A DNA stretch of 64,000 nucleotides, from positions 62,001 to 126,000 of the forward strand of contig JAEPMR010000001.1 in NCBI GenBank assembly GCA_017643845.1. Reading direction: 5' to 3'. The notes beneath the pieces were generated by a model that did not search any database, was not told the DNA's origin, and saw only the letters and a program-made list of their open reading frames with translations. This document shows positions 45,801-54,411 of the stretch, in pieces. The position numbers and the translations under genes were made by a program. Source of the DNA: Marivivens sp. GTDB lineage: Bacteria; Pseudomonadota; Alphaproteobacteria; Rhodobacterales; Rhodobacteraceae. The first letter of the stretch is position 1. Every line of letters starts with the position of its first letter.

Positions 45801-46538
45801 CGCTTCCGTGACATCGCAGCCCAACCCCGCAAGATTATCTCATCCCCCACTTGGTCAGGGCTGGAGAGCGAGAAGGTCTGCTATAATGCGGGTTATACCA
45901 ACGTCCATGAACTGATCCCATGGCGCACGCTGACAGGCCGTCAGCAGCTCTATCAGGATCACCTCTGGATGCGGGCCTTTGGCGAAGGCTTCATGTCCTA
46001 CCGTCCGCCGGTCGATCTGAAAACGGTCACCGCCGACGTGCAGGATGACGGCGACAGCCTCGTTCTGAACTTCATCACCCCGCACCAGAAATGGGGCATC
46101 CACTCGACCTATTCCGACAACCTTCTGATGCTCACGCTGAACCGCGGCGGCCCCGTCATCTGGATCAGCGAGAACGACGCCCGGAAGGCAGGTATCGTCG
46201 ATAATGACTGGGTCGAACTTTACAATGTGAACGGCGCCCTGACCGCCCGCGCGGTTGTCTCGCAGCGGATGAAGGACGGAACGACCTTCATGTACCACGC
46301 GCAGGAGAAGATCGTGAACACACCCGGCTCTGAAAAGACCGGAAATCGCGGTGGCATCCACAACTCCGTCACCCGCGCGACGCTCAAGCCGACCCACATG
46401 ATCGGCGGCTATGCCCAGCAGTCCTACGGTTTCAACTACTACGGCACCGTTGGCGCGAACCGGGACGAATTCGTGGTCGTCCGCAAGATGAAGAAAGTCG
46501 ACTGGCTCGACGACGAAGCCACCGGAAAGGAGGCATAA
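42816..46538 (+). CDS. narG: Respiratory nitrate reductase alpha subunit
   Basis: 1240 aa; [57 protein letters not shown] and [28 protein letters not shown]. Confidence 0.98.
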   Translation: [1240 protein letters not shown]

Positions 46539-46541
46539 ACC

Positions 46542-48065
46542 ATGAAAGTGCGTGCACAAATCGGCATGGTGCTGAACCTCGATAAATGTATCGGCTGCCA
46601 CACATGCTCCGTCACCTGCAAGAACGTCTGGACCAGTCGCGATGGTGTCGAATACGCGTGGTTCAACAACGTAGAGACAAAGCCCGGCACCGGCTATCCG
46701 ACGGACTGGGAAAATCAGGACCGTTGGAACGGCGGATGGGTGCGGACGAAGTCCGGTAAACTCCAGCCAAAGCAGGGTGCAAAATGGCGGATCCTGGCGA
46801 ACCTCTTTGCCAACCCCGACCTGCCGGAGATCGACGACTACTACGAGCCGTTCGATTTCGACTATGACCACCTGAAGTCTGCACCAGAAATGAAGGCCTT
46901 TCCCACCGCCCGTCCGCGTTCGAAAATTACCGGAGAGCGGATCGAGAAGATCGAGAAAGGTCCGAACTGGGAGGAAATCCTCGGCGGCGAATTTGCGAAG
47001 CGTTCGGAAGATTACAACTTCGAGGGCGTGCAAAAACAGATCTACGGTGAATACGAAAACACCTTCATGATGTATCTCCCGCGTCTGTGTGAGCACTGCC
47101 TCAATCCGGCATGTGCCGCCTCCTGTCCCTCCGGCGCAATCTACAAGCGCGAAGAGGACGGGATCGTGCTGATCGACCAGGAGAAATGCCGCGGCTGGCG
47201 GATGTGTGTCTCGGGCTGCCCCTACAAAAAGGTCTACTACAACTGGTCGACCGGCAAATCCGAGAAATGCACCCTCTGCTATCCTCGGATCGAAAGCGGC
47301 AATCCGACGGTCTGTTCGGAAACCTGCGTGGGTCGTATCCGCTATCTCGGCGTGATGCTCTATGACGCCGACAAAATCAGCGAAGCGGCGTCGGTCGAGG
47401 ACACCACAGACCTCTACGACGCGCAGCTTGGGGTATTCCTTGATCCAAATGACCCCGAAGTGATCCGTGCGGCACGGGCCGAAGGGATCCCCGAGGACTG
47501 GCTTTCCGCCGCCCAGCAAAGCCCGATCTGGAAAATGGCGATGGAATGGAAGGTCGCCTTCCCGCTCCACCCGGAATATCGCACCCTGCCGATGGTCTGG
47601 TATATCCCGCCACTCTCACCGATCCAGAACGCCGCCGAAGCCGGTGCAATCGGTACAGATGGCGAAATGCCGGATGTCCGCAACCTGCGCATTCCGCTGC
47701 GCTACCTCGCGAACATGCTTACAGCAGGCGACGAGGCTCCGGTGGCCACCGCGCTCGAGCGGATGCTGGCGATGCGCGCCTACATGCGGGCCAAGACTGT
47801 CGACGGCATAAATGACGAGGCGATTGCCGCGAAAGTCGGTCTGAATGGCCGCATGATCGAGGACATGTACAAGATCATGGCCCTCGCCGACTACGAAGAT
47901 CGTTTTGTCATTCCGACAACGCACCGCGAACAAGTCGAGGATGCCTACGATTTGCGCGGCGGCTGCGGCTTCACCGACAGCAACGGCTGCTCGACAGGCA
48001 TATCATCCGGCTCCCTCTTCGGTGGCGGCAAGAAACCTTTGAAAATGCCACAGGAGGTGCGCTGA
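46542..48065 (+). CDS. narH: Respiratory nitrate reductase beta subunit
   Basis: KVRAQIGMVLNLDKCIGCHTCSVTCKNVWTSRDGVEYAWFNNVETKPGTGYPTDWENQ; multiple 4Fe-4S motifs. Confidence 0.98.
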   Translation: MKVRAQIGMVLNLDKCIGCHTCSVTCKNVWTSRDGVEYAWFNNVETKPGTGYPTDWENQDRWNGGWVRTKSGKLQPKQGAKWRILANLFANPDLPEIDDYYEPFDFDYDHLKSAPEMKAFPTARPRSKITGERIEKIEKGPNWEEILGGEFAKRSEDYNFEGVQKQIYGEYENTFMMYLPRLCEHCLNPACAASCPSGAIYKREEDGIVLIDQEKCRGWRMCVSGCPYKKVYYNWSTGKSEKCTLCYPRIESGNPTVCSETCVGRIRYLGVMLYDADKISEAASVEDTTDLYDAQLGVFLDPNDPEVIRAARAEGIPEDWLSAAQQSPIWKMAMEWKVAFPLHPEYRTLPMVWYIPPLSPIQNAAEAGAIGTDGEMPDVRNLRIPLRYLANMLTAGDEAPVATALERMLAMRAYMRAKTVDGINDEAIAAKVGLNGRMIEDMYKIMALADYEDRFVIPTTHREQVEDAYDLRGGCGFTDSNGCSTGISSGSLFGGGKKPLKMPQEVR

Positions 48066-48066
48066 T

Positions 48067-48771
48067 ATGGACCGCACATTAAAAGCCCTATCCCTGATCC
48101 TGAGTTACCCGACGCGCGCGCTGCAGCATGCCATGCCGGAGATCGGTGGCGTTCTGTCTTCGGACACGCGATTGACAGCAGCAGCACGTCGGGGGTTGCG
48201 CCCGCTGGTGGAGGAGCTGAGCGGGCGCGACATTTACGATCTCGAAGAGCAATATGTGATGCTCTTCGATCGCTCGCGCACCCTATCGCTCAATCTCTTT
48301 GAGCACGTGCACGGCGAAAGCCGCGACCGCGGCAGCGCAATGGTCTCACTTCTCGAAACATACCGCGACGGTGGTTTCGAGCCGGTCACATCAGAGCTTC
48401 CAGATCACCTGCCGGTGCTTCTGGAATTCCTCGCAACTCGTCCCCACAGCGAGATGCAGGAAACCTTGGCGGATGCGGCGCATATTTTTGAGGCCCTCAA
48501 TGCGCGGCTTGTCCGCCGTGAGAGCCCGTATGCTGCCGTATTCGCCGCTCTTTTACAGCTGTCCGGCGCGACTGCCGATGCAGAAGCCGTGGCCGAACTA
48601 CTCGACCAACCCGAGGTCGACCCCAACGATCTAGAGGCGCTGGATGCGGTCTGGGAAGAGAGCGAAGTGCGCTTCGGCCCCGACCCGAATGCCGGATGCC
48701 CGCAGGTTCGCGACATGCTGGCCCGAATGGATAACCCCGTAACCCCCGCCCCTGGCGTGGCTGCGGAATGA
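48067..48771 (+). CDS. narJ: Nitrate reductase molybdenum cofactor assembly chaperone
   Basis: LEEQYVMLFDRSRTLSLNLFEHVHGESRDRGSAMVSLLETYR; position between narH and narI. Confidence 0.95.
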   Translation: MDRTLKALSLILSYPTRALQHAMPEIGGVLSSDTRLTAAARRGLRPLVEELSGRDIYDLEEQYVMLFDRSRTLSLNLFEHVHGESRDRGSAMVSLLETYRDGGFEPVTSELPDHLPVLLEFLATRPHSEMQETLADAAHIFEALNARLVRRESPYAAVFAALLQLSGATADAEAVAELLDQPEVDPNDLEALDAVWEESEVRFGPDPNAGCPQVRDMLARMDNPVTPAPGVAAE

Positions 48772-48782
48772 AGGAGGCAGAG

Positions 48783-49487
48783 ATGCACAATTTCCTCTTC
48801 GGTATATACCCCTATATCGCGCTCGCGGTTCTGGTGATCGGTTCCATCGCCCGCTACGACCGCGACCCGTTCACTTGGAAGACCTCCTCCAGCCAGCTCC
48901 TGCGACGCAAACAGCTGATCTGGGGCTCGATCCTGTTTCACGTCGGCGTGCTGGTGATCTTCTTCGGGCATCTGATCGGCCTTTTGACCCCCATCGCGGT
49001 GTTTGATGCGCTCGGCATCAGCCACGGGGCCAAGCAATTGCTTGCAGTGGTCGCGGGGGGGATCGCGGGCGTAATGGCGCTGATCGGTGGCCTCTTGCTG
49101 TTCCACCGCCGCTGGACCGACCCGCGTATCCGCTCCACCTCCACCTTTGCGGACAACGCGATACTGCTTTTGCTTCTCGCCCAGCTTGTGCTTGGCCTCA
49201 GCACCATTTTTGTTTCGCTGCAGCATTTGGACGGGCATGAAATGACACTGTTCATGTCATGGGCACAGGGCATCTTCGCCTTTGACCCGAATGCGGCAGG
49301 TTACATCGAAAACAGCGCCCTGATCTTCAAGCTGCATCTATTCCTCGGGCTGACCATCTTCCTCGTTTTCCCGTTCACCAGACTGGTGCATATCCTCTCG
49401 GGCTTTGGGGCGTCGCTACGCTATCTGTTCAACCGCCCTGGGTATCAGATCGTGCGCTCGCGCAAGCGCCGTCATCCGGCGGAGTAA
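48783..49487 (+). CDS. narI: Respiratory nitrate reductase gamma subunit
   Basis: MHNFLFGIYPYIALAVLVIGSIARYDRDPFTWKTSSSQLL; FKLHLFLGLTIFLVFPFTRLVHILSG. Confidence 0.95.
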   Translation: MHNFLFGIYPYIALAVLVIGSIARYDRDPFTWKTSSSQLLRRKQLIWGSILFHVGVLVIFFGHLIGLLTPIAVFDALGISHGAKQLLAVVAGGIAGVMALIGGLLLFHRRWTDPRIRSTSTFADNAILLLLLAQLVLGLSTIFVSLQHLDGHEMTLFMSWAQGIFAFDPNAAGYIENSALIFKLHLFLGLTIFLVFPFTRLVHILSGFGASLRYLFNRPGYQIVRSRKRRHPAE

Positions 49488-49491
49488 GCCC

Positions 49492-50307
49492 ATGGCCGCA
49501 CCGCTCTTCCCAGATCTGATTGTAAATGGCGAAACCATTCCGCAGGCCGTCGTGGCTCAGGAAGCCCAGAACCACGACGCGCCCAAGGGCAAGCCGGGCT
49601 ATGCATGGCGGAAGGCCGCAAATGCCATCGCCACGCGCACGCTGCTTTTGCAAGAAGCCCGCAGACGTCGCATCGCGACCGACGCAGCGGAGGTCGGCCC
49701 GGGTCGGTTCGAAACAGACGAGGAAGCCCTCATAAGGGGGCTTTTGGAAAGTGTCATTGATAGTGCTGCGCCAGATGAAGCGACGGTGCGCTCGGAATGG
49801 GAACGCGACCCGTCCCGTTTCCGCACCCCGCCGCTTTGGGAGGTGTCACATATTCTGATCCCCGCTGAACCATCCGATCCGCAGGCAACAACGACAGCGC
49901 AACAATTGGCCGAACAGCTGGCTCGCACACTGCAATCCAGCCCAAAGGACTTTGCACGGCTCGCCAAAGCTCACAGCGCGTGCCCGTCACGTGAGGCTGG
50001 CGGCAGTCTCGGTCAAATCGGAAGCGGCGACACATTACCAGAATTTGAGGTCGCCCTCCGCGCGATGTGTGAGGGACAAATCAGTGCCTCTCCCATTCAG
50101 ACCCGCCACGGCTGGCACATCATCCGGCTTGATGCCTCCGCCAGTGCTGACGTTCTGCCATTCGAGACGGTTCGCCCTATGATCGCCGACGCGATGGAAA
50201 AGGCCGCATGGGCGCGTAGCGCACGGGCATTCCTTGCTGAATTGGTTCGCAAAGCTGAAATTTCGGGTGCCGACCTGCAAAACCCACCAGAGGACCAAGC
50301 GTCATGA
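49492..50307 (+). CDS. Parvulin-type peptidylprolyl isomerase (PpiC/NifM-like)
   Basis: EVSHILIPAEPSDPQA...FARLAKAHSACPSREAGGSLGQIGSGDTLPEFEVALRAMCEGQISASPIQTRHGWHIIRLD. Confidence 0.9.
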   Translation: MAAPLFPDLIVNGETIPQAVVAQEAQNHDAPKGKPGYAWRKAANAIATRTLLLQEARRRRIATDAAEVGPGRFETDEEALIRGLLESVIDSAAPDEATVRSEWERDPSRFRTPPLWEVSHILIPAEPSDPQATTTAQQLAEQLARTLQSSPKDFARLAKAHSACPSREAGGSLGQIGSGDTLPEFEVALRAMCEGQISASPIQTRHGWHIIRLDASASADVLPFETVRPMIADAMEKAAWARSARAFLAELVRKAEISGADLQNPPEDQAS

Positions 50308-51596
50308 TTCCTGCATCGACGCCTCCCAACCCGCGACTTTGCGGCTGCGACGAAGTCTCGGAGCGCGGGCTGTTATCCATCGAAGCCGCCCTTGGCTGCA
50401 TTGATGCATCGGTCACCCCGCTCCGTCAGGCAGAGATCGTGGGGCTTTATCAGGCAAAGGGGCGCATCCTCGCAGCTGATGTCTTGGCCCGTTCCGATCT
50501 GCCTGCATTTGATACGTCCGCGATGGACGGATACGCGGTCAATACGGACGATCTAGGCGCAACGGCACCGGTCATCGTCCCGCTTGATGGGCGCAGCGCT
50601 GCCGGTGATACACCCAAAACTCTTCGAGCGGGTCATGCCCAGAGAATTTTAACCGGCGCGCCGGTGCCACGGGGCGCGAATGCAGTCCTCATGCAAGAAC
50701 GCACAACGTCGACCGGCGATCAGCGCGTGGCGCTGAATGCCTTGCCCCAATCCGGCGAAAACATCCGCACAAGAGGCGAGGAAATCGCGCGCGGGGACAC
50801 AGTGCTGGCCGCTGGAACGCGCCTCTCCGCGCGCGCGATTGCGGCGGCTTCGGCGGCCGGTTGCGCCTCCCTCCCCGTCCGGCGGCGGATTCGGGTCGCG
50901 ATCCTGATTACTGGCGCCGAGTTGGAAACCGCAGGCGACACCCTGCAAGGCGGGCAAATCTGGGACATCAACGGCCCCGCCCTCCATGCGGCGTTGCAGG
51001 CTAGGGATGTTGACATCTGCTCGCTCGCTCACTGCACGGACAATGCAGACAAAATCGCGTCTCAGCTCGAGATATTGTCCGGAAAGGCAGATTTGGTGAT
51101 CACGACCGGCGGCGTTTCCGTAGGCGACGAAGATCACCTTCAGACTTGTATCAGCGCGGTCGGGGGCGAAGTGATCTTCGCGGGCGTTGCTCTCAAACCC
51201 GGCAAGCCGGTTTCGTTTGGGCGGATCGGCGGCTGTCATTGGTTGGGGTTGCCCGGCAATCCTCTTTCCGCGCTTGTCACTTGGCAACTTTTCGGTATTG
51301 CGGTGCTCGACCGGCTACGGGGCGTTCGAGCGAAACGAAAGCACAGCTATGTCATTTCAGCAGTACCCCTCGACCATAAGCCCGGGCGCTGTGAAATTCG
51401 GCCCGCGACAATTGTCGGCTATGATCCGCAGGGCCGTGCCATTGTTACCTGCGGCAGCGCCACCCATTCGGGCAGGGTAACAAATCTCCCTCTCGCGGAC
51501 GGGCTGATCCTGATCCCCTCTGACATTTCACACCTCCCCGAGGGAGCAATGCTGGATTTTATACCCTTTGACCAAAACGACGGAGAAAACGGATGA
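50304..51596 (+). CDS. moeA: Molybdopterin molybdotransferase
   Basis: SDLPAFDTSAMDGYAVNTDDL; RILTGAPVPRGANAVLMQE; VITTGGVSVGDEDHLQ; GLPGNPLSALVTWQLF. Confidence 0.93.
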   Translation: MIPASTPPNPRLCGCDEVSERGLLSIEAALGCIDASVTPLRQAEIVGLYQAKGRILAADVLARSDLPAFDTSAMDGYAVNTDDLGATAPVIVPLDGRSAAGDTPKTLRAGHAQRILTGAPVPRGANAVLMQERTTSTGDQRVALNALPQSGENIRTRGEEIARGDTVLAAGTRLSARAIAAASAAGCASLPVRRRIRVAILITGAELETAGDTLQGGQIWDINGPALHAALQARDVDICSLAHCTDNADKIASQLEILSGKADLVITTGGVSVGDEDHLQTCISAVGGEVIFAGVALKPGKPVSFGRIGGCHWLGLPGNPLSALVTWQLFGIAVLDRLRGVRAKRKHSYVISAVPLDHKPGRCEIRPATIVGYDPQGRAIVTCGSATHSGRVTNLPLADGLILIPSDISHLPEGAMLDFIPFDQNDGENG

Positions 51597-52114
51597 ATAT
51601 CGCGTTCACCATGTCACCCGGTCGTGGCGACACGGATCTGCTGCTGCATCACTTTGCTCACAGCCTTGTGGCCCGCGGCTTTCGCCTCGCGGGCACCGTG
51701 CAAGTCAACACTGACCGCCCCGATCGCGGCCCCTGCGATATGGACGTCAAGCTCCTACCCGATGGCCCCAGCATCCGCATCTCCCAGTCGCTCGGCAAGG
51801 GCGCACGCGGCTGTCGGCTGGACCCATCGGCGCTGGAGCACGCTGTCTCGGCCGTCGCCGGCAGACTCAACAGCGGCATCGACCTGCTCATCATCAATAA
51901 ATTCGGCAAGCACGAGGCCGACGGGCGCGGCTTTCGGTCGGTTATTGCCGAAGCTCTTTCACAGGATGTTCCAGTGCTGGTCGGGCTGAACAGCCTCAAT
52001 GCAGAGGCCTTCCACGCTTTCACCGCGGGGTTTGCCACCGAAATCCCGCCAAGCAACAACAGCCTCATGCAATGGTTCGAAACCACTGCCTTACGCGAAC
52101 TGGACTGCGCATAG
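51593..52114 (+). CDS. DUF2478-like protein, translationally coupled to moeA
   Basis: RGCRLDPSALEHAVSAV...DLLIINKFGKHEADGRGFRSVIAEAL is characteristic of DUF2478; overlaps the moeA stop. Confidence 0.7.
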   Translation: MNIAFTMSPGRGDTDLLLHHFAHSLVARGFRLAGTVQVNTDRPDRGPCDMDVKLLPDGPSIRISQSLGKGARGCRLDPSALEHAVSAVAGRLNSGIDLLIINKFGKHEADGRGFRSVIAEALSQDVPVLVGLNSLNAEAFHAFTAGFATEIPPSNNSLMQWFETTALRELDCA

Positions 52115-52180
52115 GCGCTTTGATGCAACGACCACCCCACCCAGCGCAGTAGGCCATGCGACATCGCGCTTGGATATTCG

Positions 52181-53212
52181 CTACGCGTCCAAAATCCAAT
52201 GGGAGTCCCGCAGCACCAGCGGGCATTCCATCCGTTCCTGTAGCGCAGTCGGCGCACTGCCGCCCAGCAGTTGCTGCGCGCTCCACTGCCCCATCTCTCG
52301 ATGCGGCAAGAGCACCGTAGACAACGCAGGCGATAGGTGCTGGGCGATTTCCTGGTCATCATAGCCCATTACAGCGATCGTTCGGCCAATCTGTTCGCCC
52401 GACTCCTTAAGCGCCTCATAGCACCCAACCGCCATGAGATCGTTCGCACAGAATATCGCGTCTGGCCGATTGCCCCCGCTCAGGAGCTTTAGCGTCGCCG
52501 CCCGACCGCCACTGGGGAGAAAATTCCCCTCCACGATCAGAGAGGGGTCCACAGGTATCCCTGCCGCCCGCAACGCCCGCTCATACCCTTCCATACGTTG
52601 GTCCGAGGCCTCCATCCACGGTTCCCCCGAGATAAAGGCGATCCGGCGATGGCCCGCTGCGATGAGCGCTTGGGTCGCCACCTCACCGCCTCGCCTTTCA
52701 GCCGGAACAACAGCCGGAAACCGGCTCTCCCCATCATAGCAATTGAGGAGCACGGCTGAATGTTTGGAAAGGGCATCCGGCGGATCGAGCTTTCGGGTCA
52801 GGATCGACCCGTAGATGACACCCTCGACCCTGTCCGCCGCCCATTTCCGAAGCACTGCCGCCTCGTAATCCCGATCACCCCCGGTCATTACGACTTCGAC
52901 GATGACGTCCTGCTTCCAGGCTTCTTCCTGCACGCCTTCGATCGAAATGGCCGCGAAAGGGCTGGTCGCCACCTCATCGAACATCAGCCCGATGACCCTG
53001 TGCGCCGAGGCGCTTGGCGGTCGCCCTGCTGCACGCGGACGGTATCCCAGTTCCGCCACCGCATCGAGCACGCGCTTTCGGGTTTCCGCACTGATCCGCA
53101 TTGTCTCCTGTCCGTTCAGCACAAAGGAGACTGTGGATTGCGACACACCGGCGCGCACGGCGACATCCTTCATCGTCGCGCGGGCGGTATCGCTATTTCC
53201 GGTCTTGCTCAT
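52181..53212 (-). CDS. LacI family transcriptional regulator
   Basis: TMKDVAVRAGVSQSTVSFVLNGQETMRISAETRKRVLDAVAELGYRPRAAGR; ligand-binding domain with FCANDLMAVGCYEAL. Confidence 0.93.
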   Translation of the reverse strand: MSKTGNSDTARATMKDVAVRAGVSQSTVSFVLNGQETMRISAETRKRVLDAVAELGYRPRAAGRPPSASAHRVIGLMFDEVATSPFAAISIEGVQEEAWKQDVIVEVVMTGGDRDYEAAVLRKWAADRVEGVIYGSILTRKLDPPDALSKHSAVLLNCYDGESRFPAVVPAERRGGEVATQALIAAGHRRIAFISGEPWMEASDQRMEGYERALRAAGIPVDPSLIVEGNFLPSGGRAATLKLLSGGNRPDAIFCANDLMAVGCYEALKESGEQIGRTIAVMGYDDQEIAQHLSPALSTVLLPHREMGQWSAQQLLGGSAPTALQERMECPLVLRDSHWILDA

Positions 53213-53238
53213 TCCTCATTCGTAGCACCTTGCGCGCC

Positions 53239-53266
53239 GCTAATAAATATTGCTAATAATATTAGC
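53239..53266. promoter_or_regulatory. Palindromic LacI-type operator candidate(s)
   Basis: Perfect palindrome GCTAATA-A-TATTAGC at 53252-53266, with an adjacent imperfect copy GCTAATAAATATTGC at 53239-53253. Confidence 0.65.
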
Positions 53267-53310
53267 TGAGGAGATTCGGCAGATTAGATTTGCCGAATGG
53301 GAGGATCGAA

Positions 53311-54411
53311 ATGGGCCGAACATCTGGCCAGTTCAGATTGAAGTTAAACGAACGTCAGGCGGCTCTGGTCCTGCTGACGCCGTTTCTGGCCGTTTACGGC
53401 GTCTTTCTGGTCTATCCGTTCTTCAAAGGTTTCTGGATCAGCCTGCATGACTGGAACCTGCTGGCCGTCGCATTCAACCCAGACGCCAAAGAATTCGTGG
53501 GCTTGCGCAACTACCAGCGGGTCATGTGGGGTCGCGACATCGAATGGGGGGCCTTCGCGCAGCCTTTTATCCAGCTATTTGGATTGGCCGTCATCGGCCT
53601 CGCCATCTTCCTTCGCCGGGTTGGCCGGGTGAGCAAGGTTACCGCAATCGCGATTGGTCTCGCGGCGGCCCTGCTCTTTGTCCTACCCGGATTCCACCCC
53701 GGCGAAGGAGGCCGCTGGTATGATCGCCGCTTCTGGCCCACGGTCGGAAATACCCTCGTGTTCGTCGGCCTCACGGTTCCGGGGGTCGCGATAACAGCTT
53801 TGATCCTCGCTGCCGCACTGAACCGCGAGACCCGTGCGATGGGCCTCTTGCGAACGATCTTCTTCGTGAGCCAAGTGCTTTCGGTCACTGTTGTCACACT
53901 GATCTGGCAAATCATGTTTTCCCCGCGTCAGGGACTGATCGCCAACATCACCGATCTATTCGGCGGCTCGCCGATCATCTGGCTCACCGATGAGCGTTTT
54001 GCGATGGCGGCAATCGTCATTACCACCGTTTGGTGGTCGCTCGGCATTGCGATGATCCTGTTTCTCGCAGGCCTACAGGACATCAGCCGCGATCTCTACG
54101 AGGCCGCAGCCCTCGACAACGCATCCGGTGTGAAAGCTTTCTGGTTCATCACGCTACCCAATTTGAAGCGGACGATCACTTTGGTCGTGGTCCTTCAGAT
54201 CATCCTGCACTTTCAGGTCTTCGGGCAATCCCACCTGATGACCAACGGCGGCCCCGACGACACCACCCAAGTGCTCGTGCGCTACATTTACCAGAGCGCG
54301 TTTCGCGACAGCGAACTGGGCCGCGCATCTGCGATGGCGGTCTTCCTCTTCGTGATCATGGGGGCGTTTTCGGTTCTCCAGTTCGTTCTGGGTCGGGAGG
54401 AGGACGCATGA
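53311..54411 (+). CDS. Carbohydrate ABC transporter permease (MalF/UgpA-like) with an internal insertion
   Basis: ALVLLTPFLAVYGVFLVYPFFKGFWISLHDWN; EAA loop DLYEAAALDNASGVKAFWFITLPNLKRT; RBS gagg before 53311. Confidence 0.88.
   Translation: MGRTSGQFRLKLNERQAALVLLTPFLAVYGVFLVYPFFKGFWISLHDWNLLAVAFNPDAKEFVGLRNYQRVMWGRDIEWGAFAQPFIQLFGLAVIGLAIFLRRVGRVSKVTAIAIGLAAALLFVLPGFHPGEGGRWYDRRFWPTVGNTLVFVGLTVPGVAITALILAAALNRETRAMGLLRTIFFVSQVLSVTVVTLIWQIMFSPRQGLIANITDLFGGSPIIWLTDERFAMAAIVITTVWWSLGIAMILFLAGLQDISRDLYEAAALDNASGVKAFWFITLPNLKRTITLVVVLQIILHFQVFGQSHLMTNGGPDDTTQVLVRYIYQSAFRDSELGRASAMAVFLFVIMGAFSVLQFVLGREEDA

Noticed and set aside
45855-47570. 571-aa minus-strand ORF opposite narG/narH
   Set aside because: Fully antisense to narG/narH, which are certain. 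Long shadow ORFs are common in high-GC DNA, and the product shows no recognisable motif.
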